This document shows, piece by piece, positions 49,951-62,446 of a DNA stretch of 64,000 nucleotides. The DNA is from Epinephelus fuscoguttatus. Taxonomy: Eukaryota > Chordata > Actinopteri > Perciformes > Serranidae. Location of the stretch: NCBI RefSeq assembly GCF_011397635.1, contig NC_064770.1, positions 22,190,200 through 22,254,199 of the forward strand, written 5' to 3'. Numbering within the stretch: the first letter of the stretch is position 1; each line of letters starts with the position of its first letter. A program made the position numbers and the translations under genes. The notes beneath the pieces were generated by a model. It saw only the letters and a list, made by a program, of their open reading frames with translations. It was not told the origin of the DNA and searched no databases.

Positions 49951-51601
49951 CCACACTCAGCGATTTCTATTTCCTGTGGGTGTGATGTCTCTCCTCCACA
50001 AGCAATCAGCTCTGATTTGTCAGCGTTCTTCCAGGCGATTCATAAAAATTCAGCAAGCACCTACAAAAGACGTCTGTGTCCCTGCGCTTGCTCCCTACCT
50101 CTGCTGCCCCTGTGCTCCAAGCTGCCGCATTTGTCTCCTGCTCACACAAAAGACCTGAAATCATTACTAGGAGGTAATACATGTGTGCGAGGAAGACATT
50201 GGTGTCTAGTGTCTTCCATCGTGACTCTTGAAAGGGTGAACCTATCAAAATGCAAGGGCATTCTGTTGCGATTAAATTAGCGCAGCAAATCTGAAATTTT
50301 CCTCACATATCTTTAACAATATAGGTGTGTTTTTCCTTTCTTTTCATCCCTCTGTGTTTGTGTGAGCATGCCTCTTTGTCTCTGTGAGGTATGACATGCC
50401 TGGTAGTGGAAGGGAGCAGCTGTGCATTGGACCTTGTCTGTGTTGTGCTGCCATGCCCTGTCATTGGTAGCCGTCTGTTGGCAGCAGCCTGTGCTGGAGG
50501 GTTGCAGCCTGGGCTCAATCATTCCACAGTGTCATATGGTGAGCTTTCAGCCATGCCAAGCCGTGCCTACTATGTCACCCTACACAGCTGTGTGACAGAA
50601 TACGCCTCTTCAACCTGGACAATGTGCCATCTCTTTGCATTTTCAAGATTCCAACTGGTTTTTGAACAATGTTGGGTCTAGGCGGCTGAGGGGGAACTGA
50701 TAGGCTTATATGAAATTTGGAAGAAGCAGGGCTTTTTTTTTTCTACTCTCATCTCAGTAGCTATTAGTGGAGTACTTTCCTGTCTATTTGTCCATTATCT
50801 GTGCATCATCAGGCAGACCATTATCCCATTATGTTTTGCATCTGTGGTCCAAATGCTTACTGGAAATGAGTCACCACAAAGGCCGGTGAAAGGTAGGTGT
50901 TACTATCAGTCAGCTATTCATAGCCAGCCCAACAGGGATGAAAGTATCACATTTAAAAAGTCCTCCGCAGAACGTGAAAGGCTTTTTTTAAATGGGCATC
51001 TGCAGCGCGGGGAAACATTGCCGTTTTATGAGGAGCCAGAGGACTTTTTGAAGTGAAAGCATCAAGAATGCGAGTCACAATCTGACCTCATGTTATGTCC
51101 CCAGCCTGTGTGATAGTGTCGTATTCAGGTCATTTTTAACAAGCGTCTGTCTCTGCCTGTTTGGCTCAGGTGACCAGTCCACCTGTAGCACCCTTTTGTT
51201 GCCATGGAAATATCCTGGCCATCTTAGTGCACTTCAGAGCTACGACTCATCTCTTTCTTTTTCTTTTTTTACCCCCTTCCTCGCTGAGCTTCTTTGCACA
51301 CATCATGCATATACATGATGACTATCTTAGTGGGCGTGTAGACTATAAACACATGCACACACTGACAGTAGTTCTTTTTAGGATTCCTTCTTTTTTTTTT
51401 TGAGATTCTTTTGTTTCCTGTTTTGACGCTAAAAAGTTGTAAGAGCCCACATGCATTTGTTTATGTGCTCAGTACAAACACACACTGCTGGGCTGTGTAA
51501 ATCAGCTTACAGAGGCAATGTGCTGGCTGGGCTGACTGTGGTGGGTGCCTGTGTCGCTGACACAGCATTTACTGTGTGTAGTGTAAAGCACCCAGGGCCA
51601 C

Positions 51602-51604
<3 letters not shown>

Positions 51605-51644
<40 letters not shown>
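51605..51644. repeat. (TG)n microsatellite
   Basis: About 20 perfect TG units, then an interrupted section (GCGTGTGCGTATTTG). A short (CTGT)n run follows at about 51714-51730. Both are simple repeats within mafg intron 1. Confidence 0.9.
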
Positions 51645-51649
<5 letters not shown>

Positions 51650-52516
51650 GCGTATTTGTGTGTGCATACTTATCCTGTGGCAGAGCTCACACGGTGAAAG
51701 ACACCCAGCCTTCTGTCTGTCTGTCTGTCTTAACACCAGTAGGTTAGATTTCTCCTCTGCACAGCTTCCTTTGGTCTTCCCTCAGTACTGACATGACAGA
51801 ATAAACTGCAGTGCAGCCCTGTTGTTCTGGATGGTAGCTGGGCTCTGCAGCAGTTACAGCATATCCCCTTTTCATTGATTTATGGGATTATAGTCTCACA
51901 CCAGCCAAATCTAGACAGGTGTGACTGTCTAGACTGGATAGCTCATACAGTAGATGAAAGTCTGCCCTGTGTCCCTCCAGTGATATATTTTAGCTGAGGT
52001 TGTATGTACAGTAGAGAGGCTGAAGGCTTTGTTTTAGTCCATCCGCATCCTCTGCTGTTGCTGCTCTGAGAGGCTGCACTTAACAGAAGTGACTCTTGAG
52101 CTTTGTTTTCCAAGAAATCGTTGTGAATTGCTGCCAGCCAACTAAATGTCATCCTCCTTGTGACCTGCCACATTGCTGTTTGAATGCAGCGCAGGCTTGG
52201 AGTGAGAGACCTATGTTGGAGGGGGAAATGCATACCGCCAAGGTATTTGTTCATAGTGACAGGTGCAGTAATGGTCCAGGTACCACTTGCTGAACAGACT
52301 TGGCATCACTTGCAAGGAAGTCATAAGTCCTTGACCCACTTTGTGCCTTGTGTATTTGAAGGACTTTGTCATGCTGTAGCATCTTTGCCAGAACATTTCA
52401 CAGAAATGTTCTTCCTCTGAGCTTGTTTTTTTCTGGTGGTATTGTTCTGTGTACTGATGGTGACTTTTCTTACCCACAGACCAACCAGCAGTACAGGTGG
52501 ACGCGGCTCTCGTGGC

Positions 52517-53800
52517 ATGACTACCACAAACAAGGGAAACAAGGCCTTGAAGGTAATTAGCATGTATGACACAGATTTAATTTGTCAAATTGCAAGGGTT
52601 GGGTGCTGAACTCGGTACTTTTAAGGGAACCTACCAAATTGCATCGGTACTCGCAAGTACTGATTAACATTAAATCAGTCAGTGCCAAATTTCAGTACCT
52701 AAGAGTGCACCTGGGTGAAAGGGCTGGGTTCAGACAAGACGCCGAAGCACCGCGAAGCACCCCAAAGCGGGAAGCTGCCTGTGGAACTCCCTGGCCGGCT
52801 TTGGGATGCTTTGCAGGGGAGACAACAAAACTCCATAGAGCCGGTAGTGCTGTGAAATGCCCAAAAGACGGGAACCCGGCCAGGGTGCTCCATCGGCTTC
52901 CCAGTGAGTCAAACCTACTCCTGCAGCACCAATAGTTTCATTCTATCTGACCTGCTTTCTTTTTATTTTAGAAATAGCCTAGTATCACTTCTGTTTGTGA
53001 TTGTGGTTTTTTCAATTTACATTCTTATTTCTCACGTTTATCAGTTGTGTCTAAACACAGAGACGAGCAGACACATACACACACATGCACACACACTCAC
53101 ACACAGGAAGCAGATAGACAGAGATTAAGCTCTATGTGTGATTAGAAAAGAGAAGAGAAGCTGAATTGCTTGTTGACTTTAGCTTATTACAGAAAGTACC
53201 AAGAAACAGTACTGTTTGGTAGTGGTACTGAATTCAAGGTGAACTGGTATCGGTTCAAATGTGAATGGTACCCAACCCTACAAATTGTGAAAAAGTCAAT
53301 GTTAAATGCCAATATAAAGACCAACACTTACTAATCCCCATCCCCAGGTGAAGCGGGAGCCAGGGGAAAATGGCACCAGCCTGACAGATGACGAGCTGGT
53401 GACCATGTCAGTGCGAGAGCTGAACCAGCATCTACGAGGCCTGACAAAGGAGGAAATCCTTCAGCTGAAGCAGCGGCGGCGTACCCTGAAAAACCGCGGC
53501 TACGCTGCCAGCTGCCGGGTGAAGCGTGTCACCCAGAAAGAGGAGCTGGAGAAGCAAAAGGCTCAGCTGCAGCAGGAAGTGGACAAGCTGGCCACAGAGA
53601 ACGCCAGCATGAAGGTGGAGCTGGACGCTCTGCGTTCAAAGTATGAGGCCCTCCAGAGCTTTGCTAGGACTGTGGCCCGCAACCCCGTCGCCTCAGCCAG
53701 GGGACCCATGGCCTCTGTCATAGGGCCCCTCATCCCTGGTAAAGTAGCTGCCACCAGCGTCATCACCATCGTCAAATCCAAAACGGAGGCTAGGTCGTAG
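52517..53800 (+). CDS. mafg: MafG, small Maf bZIP transcription factor
   Basis: Two coding exons, 52517-52552 (12 codons, acceptor at 52480) and 53348-53800, join to 162 residues, exactly the human MAFG length. MafG lacks a transactivation domain and acts in the nucleus as a heterodimer partner of NRF2, NF-E2 p45 and BACH proteins on antioxidant-response/NF-E2 sites, or as a repressive homodimer. Residues 13-16, VKRE, are the known sumoylation motif with Lys14; the intron falls just before it. Next come the extended homology region (about 24-50, [20 protein letters not shown]), the basic DNA-contact region with [18 protein letters not shown], and a leucine zipper (about 76-110). The C-terminus ([14 protein letters not shown]) is typical of MafG and distinguishes it from MafF and MafK. 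The start has G at -3. Intron 2 carries a transposon. Confidence 0.96.
52593..53280. mobile_element. hAT-like MITE in mafg intron 2
   Basis: The ends AGGGTTGGGT (52595) and TACCCAACCCT (ending 53279) are inverted repeats. CAAATTG occurs directly on both sides (52586-52592 and 53281-53287), a clear target duplication of 7 bp, or 8 bp with one change, as expected of hAT elements. The interior shares GAGACGAGCAGACAC and TGTGTGATTAGAAAA with the element at 5303-6458. It makes up nearly all of the 795-bp intron 2 of mafg. Confidence 0.75.
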
Positions 53801-55535
53801 TAGCAGAAAGGGCGGGAGGAAGATATTCAAGACTAAACTAGTCAGTGCATCGTAACATGCTGCAAGATTACCTGTGTAAGTTCTCTGTTTTAACCCTTGG
53901 CACTAACACTAAAAATATGCTTCCCAAATTCACTCTTAAAGTATGACTCAGCAGTGGTTGTCTAAGAATGACGAGGTATTGAAAATACTGAAACGTTTTA
54001 TTTAAAAAGCAGACTGTGGTTACAAATACTCATGAAGGGAATGCTGGGTAGAAAAAGTACAAAAATTGAATCAAATTCAGACTGTTAATAGCTTGTTGAT
54101 TTTTGATGAGGTACTGTGTGTGATGTGTTTGTTTCCTTGAGGCTGAGCTCTAAAGATCTTTCCGTCCTAAAAATTGGCATTTATAGAGTCTCACAAACAG
54201 TAAAATAATATGTTGTAGACATTAGTCCTTGCCCCTGAAGCCCTTTGCCTGTTATTATGCACTGACTTAAATTTGGATGAATAACAAATGGTCACAAACT
54301 CTTGGTGTGGATGCTACAGATGTCTTCATAACAGCCTGACTAACCCAAAACTAGTAAATTAGTCAAATTTGTGATTTTGTTGGTCGTCTGTCAAGAACAA
54401 GCGTGAAATAATGCTCCCAAATCTAGCATTCATTTCTGTTTATCTGCGACAGGCTTTAATGAACTTGTCATTATCAATATGACTGGTAGATGCAATAATA
54501 TATGTATGCACTGAAAATACAAAGAGGTCTTGCATATTTATGGTTAAGTGGAAACGTTAAAAATGATCAGCAGTTCTTAATGATATTGTTCCAGAACTGA
54601 GTGCCATTCCAATATGACAAGATTCTTCTACAATATCTGAATACCTGAATGTTATAACAGTAATATCCTCGTGTTTTGTGGGGACGGTGAAATCCACAGA
54701 CATTTTGAAACATAATTTTTGCTCATAGAGAAAATACGTTCAAGTTGTTTTGTTTGAAAGATATATATTGCATTTTTTGTAATTACTTGTTGACAGGGCC
54801 GTCAGATATTTCCAAAAGAAAAATCTTTACACAAGCTTTACTGTTTGAATTGTTAAGGTGTAGAAAACTTTGTCTAATGTTGAGTTCTTGGTTTTTATTA
54901 CTAGGTAGATTACCTTCCATTGTTTATAGAAATACAGATAACGAAAACGTAAAAAAAAAAATCCTGTGACATCTTTTTGCAATTGTACCGAAAGTGGCTT
55001 ACTATTGAAGTCTGATAGCTTTTTTCTAGTGACTAGGCGCGTACTGTGGGGTAGCGCGTGACGTGATGTGTAAGTGACAAGTTGGCAGTGTCGTTCACTG
55101 TATAGATGTCAATGCTGTGCTATTTAAAACAAATCTGTAGAGCTAAACTAGGTGGTGTAAACAAGGTCAATTGTCTTTGTGCGTATTGGCATCTGTGATA
55201 TCCTCCGCTTCCTCGGTGTTAGTTACAAATCATATTGTCATCAAGAGTTTACCACATTGAGCCATGTAAGACAGAATTGGGTGGAATCGCATTAGTGACT
55301 TTTACCTGAAGCTTAAAGTGATACTGTCATTGCAGAATCTGAATAATGTTTCCACTTGGTGCTGGATGCCCTCTAAATACATCCTCTGTAACCTGGTAGT
55401 AAACGACTTCATTGTTGGGACGATTTCATCATTGTATCCATTCCAGCCACTGAATTTATTTGAAATAGATTGCAGGAATAGAAATGAAAAACCCTTCAAA
55501 TTTGACAGACTAAATGAAATGTGAAGTGAAACGTC

Positions 55536-57958
55536 CAGTGTGTAGGATTTAGGGGGATAAAATGAATATGTTAAGTTTTTTTTTTTTTTTTTTTAGTGTA
55601 TAATCACTTTAAATAAGAGTTGTTGCGCTTTTGTTACCTTAAAATAAGCTGTTCATATCTAAATAGGGAGATGTTGCATCAACACGTTTCTACAGTTGCC
55701 CAGACCAGACAAACCATTGGCTCTAGCTGGGGCTGTTCGTGCTTTCGCGTTGGCCACCATAGTTAGGGGCCCCTCTGTGACACGTTGTTTGGAAAAACAC
55801 ACATTTTTTAACATGAAATTGCTTCCCAGCTGGCACCAGATGTCATGTGATGTTAGAAAGACGTTGGACTCTTTTATCAGACAAATGTAAAATTTTGGTT
55901 GGAATGAAAATCGAGTTGACGATTTCAAATGTCTAACGTTAGAATTTCACTTTGTGTGGACGTTAACATTATTATGTTATTCTACATTAAGTCGCCATCA
56001 GCGTGAGACATTTGGAAGATGCTGGATTTTGGTTATTTAACAAAACTTACTACCAACAAAATATTAGCATCATCTGTTGTCAGTAATCTATGTGAAATTT
56101 AGGGATGCACGATAATATCGGCACATTATCTATCGGCCGATATTGGCTTTAAAATGAAACATTGGAATTGTCCAACATGCAGATTTTTGCCAATATGACA
56201 AACCTATATATTTTTTTAATTGACAGTTAAATGATACAGCACAGGTAGCAAAACAACATATCTGAAATATATACAAGTATGTAAGTAGGAACGAAGCAGA
56301 AAAGGTATCTCACGTGCTTGTAAATGACAATGAAAGGGCCATTAACCAAAGACAACATGTCTTAAATGTTTATGATTCAGTTACTAACTTTTTGGTGCAA
56401 AAGCACTTACAATATAGTATGAAATGCTGATACCCAGTGTGAAGATAATGTTCACAATCACCATAAATTAACCATTAACCCAATACGTTTGTCATTTGAG
56501 TCTATTAACAAACTGTTAGGAATAAAACATACTGAACAATGAAACAATTGGGCCCACAGATGTGTTACTGTTACAGTCTGTGAAAGTCTATGTAGTAGTT
56601 GAGCTCAGAGGAGTGAATCCGTGTGTTCAGAGTTCAGTAACTTACGACACTGCACTGTCCTGTCTAAGGTAAATCTAGGAAGCTGCCTAACAAGGTCCTT
56701 CGCAGAAAAAAACACTTTAAAATCTGAAGACTGATGCCAAAAAAACTACGATGTTAAAGGATGAGACCTGCAGTGCTGTGTTCTGATGTGGCGTTATCCT
56801 CTCTTGATCCAACAAACAATGTAAACTCAACTGGTAAGCTAGCTAACGGTTAGCAAGATAAAGTCCACACTAGTTGGAGGCTGCCAAAGCAGCTAGCTAG
56901 ATGCTAGTGGGCTAAACCATCCACACAATTCTTCCGGCATGGCACTTTGTCAAAAGTTTTTTTTTACAGTCATTCCAAGACACTGAGCAAAAGCCCCACA
57001 ATCAGCATGCTCCTGTGCTTACAGTCAGCTCTTTTCGGCTCACTATTTAGTACATGCTACCGTCTCTACCACTACCGACAGCTTAACAAGCAAATTAACA
57101 CCCATTCAGCTTGAACTCCACTAAATAAACTCTGCTTTACAAATTTCTTTAACCACCACCAAGGAAAACAAAAGACTGTGAAGTCTTATTTTTCTTATGG
57201 CTTTTCAAATTTTAAAGGGAACGTTCTTTATAAATACATATAAATCAGACAGTAAAAAAATAGCACTATACAATGTAAACACAAGTAGGCTACATGCTAC
57301 AGGCCTACAAAAATGAAAAGACATGTAAAAATAAAGAAACTGGGTGCAAGCATACAGATAAAGAGGTATATTCAGTCATAGATTCGGAAAAGAAAGATGC
57401 ATAATTTTCCATTATATATAGATATATTGATACCAGTAACGGTTATCAGCCAAATGAGATTGCGTATTGCATATCAGATATCAGCAGTGAAATTAGGATG
57501 GGTTTACAAAATCCAACCAAATATTAACGTCTAATGATGTTTGAGGCCAGCTGGGTGTACTCAGTGTTTTTACCAGTTTAAAACGCCACGTTTGTTTGTT
57601 CTGGAGACGAACAGACCTCTGTGGATAATTTGACCCCCCGTTAAAATCTCCTGAACATCTGTATCTTAAATTTTCAGACAGAGACACATTAGCAGGTGCT
57701 GGGCTAGCGTTCCTTTTGCAACAAGCCGAACAGCATCAGAGAAACACTGATTTTTTTTATCGTGCTTTTTTTCAGTGTTTTTACCTGTTTTAATCCTCTG
57801 GTCCGTTTGTTTTGGAGAGGAAGAGACATTCGCTGATAATTCGGGTCCCTGTAAAAACCTCATGAACAATGAACACCGAAGGAATTCTAACCAGGAGGAG
57901 TTTCAGCTGTTTACAATCTGCATCCTCACAGCTAGATCCCCCTAAATCTTACACACTG
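55536..57958. mobile_element. Nested transposon in mafg 3' region (outer element)
   Basis: The left end CAGTGTGTAGGATTTAGGGG at 55536 and the reverse complement of the right end, CAGTGTGTAAGATTTAGGGG (ending 57958), agree at 19 of 20 bases. The interior near the right end contains two direct repeats offset by 211 bp (CAGTGTTTTTACC at 57562 and 57773). A second element at about 56101-57485 interrupts it. No transposase is visible. Confidence 0.75.
56101..57485. mobile_element. Inner element of the nested pair
   Basis: Starts AGGGATGCACGATAATATCG GC with TATCGGCCGATATTGG, a hallmark opening of a widespread fish transposon family. The right portion near 57420-57485 has related degenerate repeats (TATCAGATATCAGC). 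It contains phrases like GCTAGCTAACGGTTAGCAAG. The right end is approximate and no protein is encoded. Confidence 0.5.
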
Positions 57959-59798
57959 CTCCTTTAATACTGTTTTTTTTCCCCTCTGAATGTTGAGAAA
58001 CTTCCTCAATACTCTCACTAAGATTGCATCAATGAACTGAACGGGTAACAGGCCAAATGGTGCAGCATCACTCGTGTAAATTTCCCCACTGGACTTCAGA
58101 TTGTCAGATTAAAAGCGGTAGGGTTTGGCTGAGGGTTTGTATGCACTAAGCTCCTGCTTGTTTTGCTCAGGACAAAACAGGTCACTCTAAAAATGAACAA
58201 ACCATTCTAGATGAGAAGCAGGGGATGGCAGCTCTATTCAATTTTTGTTTTCCTTTTTTTTTTTTTTTTATAATAATAAGCATGTCATAAAGGGCTTCAA
58301 TCCACACTCAGAAAGAGACACAGCAAGACCACGTAGAATTACAATCAACAACTGCTGCCAGCAGCCGCTCCTTCTGTGCCAAGTGTCACATCACTCTCCT
58401 GGTCCTCTAAAACAAAACAAAAAAAACCAAGGAATTTAACAGTGGAGCGGTTTTACACCTCAAGGTGAACGTAGTTGTGTAATGACGTTAACCGAATGCA
58501 CTTCATCCGGATCTCACTCTCCTGCTGGTCAGAATGTCTTATAGTGTCGGCGAGGTGTTAATCTGCGGTCACTCTCAAAGCTACGCCTCAGCAAAAACTC
58601 CTGGGTGCTGGTTATACCGTCTGTGTGCAAGTATCCTATCCTCAACATGCTTAGCTATCTACATTGACTGGTTAACTGTGGGAAAATATATATCTGACTC
58701 TTGACATAGCCCAGTATTGATGTTGGCGTCCTTATTGCTGTGGCAGTCTTGTGGAGTGAATCTTTTTTCGTGTCAAGTGTCTTTCAAGGTGTTCGAGCGG
58801 CACCGCCGACCAATCTCTCGATCTCCGCCAAGAGATGACGACTCTCTCTTTCTCACACATACAGGTGTATAGTATGTAGCTACAGTAGGTATTAATGACC
58901 ATTGTGAAAAAGTGACCCTTAATATGCAACTCAGTGGAAAGGTGTGAAAGAGTAGATGTAAGAGTAATCAATATTGTCAAAGTGACTATGGTCTGTTATT
59001 TAATAATTCTTGCTGTTTTGTAGGTTTTTTTTGTAAAGATGTGTTTTTTATTTCGCCCTCAGATTTTGAATCCCTCAAAGGAAGCGCAATTGGCCCTTGT
59101 TTATCGTAGCTAAAGCTGTAGTAGTGTACAGTGCTTCAAAGGAATCATGGGACAGTTGCACTCAAGCCTTACTCACTAATTACTCTGGTCTCAAATTGGC
59201 TGATTCACCCGGAACCATACATTGGACTTGGATATCTGACTGAAAGATAATGCTATTCTGTAAACGTCTGTGCACTGAGTGAAATGGATGCTACAGTAGA
59301 TTCTGTCACAAGGGCCACTTGCAATATTTTACTTTCTTCGGTGTGCGTGCGAGCGCGTGCGTGTGTTTTTTGTACGTTTGAGGTTCCTCTGCTGCTACAC
59401 CAGTCATTAATGCTCGTCGTTTGCTGTAGCATCATCCACGGCGTTTTCTGTTCTCATTACGTGTCGAGTGTGTATTTGAAATTGATCTTAACACTGTAAT
59501 TTGTTCTGCAGATTTCTATTTTAATTGGTTATGGCTTTTGTTTTCTTCTTATTTTGTTTTTACAGGCAACATGTTAGAGAGGATAAATAACAGCACTTGT
59601 GTGGCAGTTGAATTTAATAGCTCTCAAGACATTGGCTTTTTTTTTTCCCATGAAATTATGCTTTGAAAACAGTTGACTGTGCAGGTTTCTTCCTCTTACT
59701 CTATGGAGTGGGTCTGTGTTTCAAAAGTATAAAAATCTGACTAAAGCGAGTAATACAAAGTTAATTATCTGTTTTTGTTATTTTTCTGTATGGGTTGT

Positions 59799-60022
59799 AA
59801 TAAAATATTGCAGTACTTTGTATGAAAACAGACAATAGTTAATTGTAACTATTTATAAATTAAATTATTGTACTTTTTGCAATCTGTAGATAAGTACTAT
59901 GTATTCATATATACAGTAACAACTGTGGATTTAAACGTGATTCTCTGAGGTGTCTAAGTTATTGATGTATATATTGTATGTTTGTTGATACAGCTTACTT
60001 TATTTTCTATAAGACCAATAAA
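59799..60022 (+). terminator. Candidate poly(A) signals of mafg
   Basis: AATAAA at 59799-59804 and at 60017-60022 lie at the end of a long AT-rich stretch. The second (CCAATAAAATG) is followed about 30 bases later by a T-rich run (CTCTGTCTCTTT), consistent with a cleavage site near 60040. Confidence 0.5.
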
Positions 60023-60039
60023 ATGTTTTGAAAAAGGAT

Positions 60040-61530
60040 ACTACTCTGTCTCTTTGGAGGCTTTTAAACACTGTTGAAATGGGGTTTTGTCATATTCTGT
60101 GGCGTCATTGACCCAGTTTGATACTTGTAAAAATAAACTGGCGGGGAAGGCTCTTTGCCGTCCAGGGTGGGTTTTAGAAGACAGCGATCATTTAGATGGC
60201 ACGATTTCTTTTTCTGTGATCCAAAAAAAGCCGTTGGGCGACCCACTTTGGCTAACCTCAGCGGACATATTTTTGGCCCGACACGAGTAAAACATTAGAG
60301 TCATGAAGGATGTCTAGGTGTGCTTGTCCTAGATTAGGAGGAGTAGTGAGTTAGTCATCTGTGCTCCCTATGGGCCTCCTAAACCCCCCCTCTGTCTCAG
60401 CGCACCTCATCAAACATCACCCTCCTCAGCAGCGTTTCAACCCCAGCACATTCAAAACACATCTCATGAGAGAACACGCGGAGACAAAGAGACAGATGGC
60501 TGAAGACGAGCTACATCTTACCCCTCCATCCTGCGGGGGTGAGTCTAAACCCCAGTGCCTCTGCAGCGATGCAGAGTGGTATTGTTCCCCCCTTTGTCTT
60601 AAATTGAAGAGACTCCTACAGGTCTGTGTGACCTGTGCCTTAAATCAGGCTCCTCTTCCTCTGGATGCCTGCCCCAGACAACCGGATGGCCTCTGAAGAG
60701 TTGATTAATTTGGCGGGTTGGGTTAAGGTGAGCTGGTGGGCAATCTAGGACAGCATTCTTCATCTTCACCCACTTCTGCAGCAGGTGCCTGCCCCAGTTC
60801 TCAGACCAGAGCCCCGCTGTACAATTAATGTTGCCATCCCCATCAGCAAGGCTGTTCATTTAGCACATCTGCCGTGCCAAAGCTTGGCATGGGGCTCCGC
60901 TCTGCAAATGTCACCACGGCAGAGGACATGCCTGTTTGTAAGAGATGCTGCACTGGGTGAGAGGTGTATTACTCCTCGTACCATCAGCAAATATTTGAAC
61001 CACATACAGCTGTAGTGATGACACATCATATGAAGGATTCTTATCGTATCAAACACCATGATTTTTCAGACAGTCAGTGCCATTGCAGCTATAAGAAAAA
61101 CCCACAGGATAAAAGCCAAGTTAAAGACTCCAGACAGCAGATACCAGGATGTAGTGAGTTCACCTTGCCCCAGCTCACATGCAATAAGTGGGGCTGGGTT
61201 TCCCTCTGCTGGCACGTCTGTGTAAAGACCTTGTGTGATTTAACAGGGTTTTTCCACAAGATGACGCCACACACTCTTAACACAAGGATTTCCCCTACAC
61301 TGCACAGCTTTACTATGTCAGTTAGGAAAATCACTAACAGCATCACAGTAAAGGTTTGTGAGTTCAGATTTTATTGACACTGTGCAAGTGAGGCGTTTAT
61401 TTAACCTTTTGAAAGCATGGTTGGTGATGTTGTATAAGCCAATTAGACAAACTTAAAATATAACAAAACATTATCTTTTTTTTGTGGAATAATTTTATTG
61501 TTTTAAATAAAACAAGAAAACATGAGCACA
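60040..61530. other. Spacer downstream of mafg
   Basis: No exon is recognised and open frames lack family resemblance. In mammals SIRT7 follows MAFG; none of its catalytic-core motifs is seen here or to the end of the window. Confidence 0.55.
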
Positions 61531-61534
61531 CCAC

Positions 61535-61985
61535 TCCAGTCTTGATCTCACTTCACTGGCTTCCTGTCCGCTTCAGGATTGATTTTATTGCTTGTTTTTA
61601 AGGTTTTAAATGGCACGGCACATCCTTACTTATATGAGATGTTACGCATCCACACACCTGTTAGAGCTTTGAGGTCATCCAGTCAGATCCAGACTAAAAA
61701 ATAGAGGTGACCGAGTTTTTTCTGTGGCTGCTCCTAACCTTTGGAATAGTTTAACTATGCAGATAAGAACTGCTCAGACCGCTGAATCTTTCAAGACTTT
61801 ACTAAAGACGTACCTTTTTCTTTGGCTTTTAATGTGAGCTGATCTTTAACATCTCCACATATTGTTTTTTGTTTGTTTGCCATGTGTTTCTGTTTATTGT
61901 TAGTTTATTGTATGCTTGTGAAACACTTTGGTCAACTCTGCTTGTTTTTAAATGTGCTATATAAATAAATTTGACCTTGACCTTG
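61535..61985 (+). mobile_element. 3' end of an L2-like LINE (5' truncated)
   Basis: A degraded frame reads HWLPVRFRIDFI, followed by a stretch encoding an AHPYL-like motif and, further on, terms typical of the C-terminus of L2/Maui-type LINE reverse transcriptases. The element closes with TGCTATATAAATAAATTTGA and short TTGACC repeats, a usual tail for these LINEs. The polymerase core is absent, so it is a dead-on-arrival truncated copy. Confidence 0.65.
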
Positions 61986-62217
61986 ACAATAAACACTGAT
62001 AAGAGTGTCAACAAAAATCAAGCAGTAAAATAAAGATTTACTGCAGGGCTGTTGTGTTGCATGCCTGTAATTATTTATCTATTTACATTTATTTTTTCAT
62101 GCACTTCACGATCTATCAGCTAAGCCTGTTTGTACTTCATTTTGTCTTTTTTTTAATTGATTGCATATGTTTGTTTTATCCGCCTTAGTTGGACTTTAAA
62201 GTTTGTAAAAATGTATG

Positions 62218-62219
62218 TC

Positions 62220-62255
<36 letters not shown>
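62218..62255. repeat. (TG)n(TA)n microsatellite
   Basis: Roughly ten TG units pass directly into about eight TA units. A compound simple repeat. Confidence 0.85.
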
Positions 62256-62256
<1 letters not shown>

Positions 62257-62446
62257 ATTTAAAAAATTAAGGAAAAAAAAACACACAACAAAAATAAATT
62301 TATATAGGTAGAAATTGGAGAATTATACCAGTAATTATTATTGGTTTTAGATGCACATAAAAATTTCCCAGTATGGAGATATTTCCTTCTTGCTTGTGAT
62401 CTTATTAGTCACCACAAATTCACAGTAATATTTTAAAATAACTTTT

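Larger units (their letters stand above)
41799..52479 (+). other. mafg intron 1 (10.7 kb)
   Basis: No exon is recognised. It holds poly-T at about 42651-42678, a short (GT)n near 43404, a transposon-end-like fragment near 47370-47425 (TCAACTAATCGTGCACATCC), C-rich and pyrimidine-rich tracts at 49600-49945 and a (TG)n repeat at 51605-51644. Blocks such as 48030-48240 and 49010-49130 look unique and could be conserved regulatory DNA. Confidence 0.5.
53801..60030 (+). other. Probable long 3' UTR of mafg
   Basis: I find no canonical AATAAA between the stop codon and the transposon at 55536, and none outside that transposon until 59799 and 60017. A 3' UTR of about 6.2 kb is therefore inferred, of which about 2.4 kb is transposon. 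Mammalian MAFG also has a multi-kilobase 3' UTR. No exon of another gene is recognised in the interval. Confidence 0.5.

Noticed and set aside
51451-51747. Open frame with a long Cys-Val repeat
   Set aside because: The repeat is simply the translation of the (TG)n microsatellite at 51605-51644.
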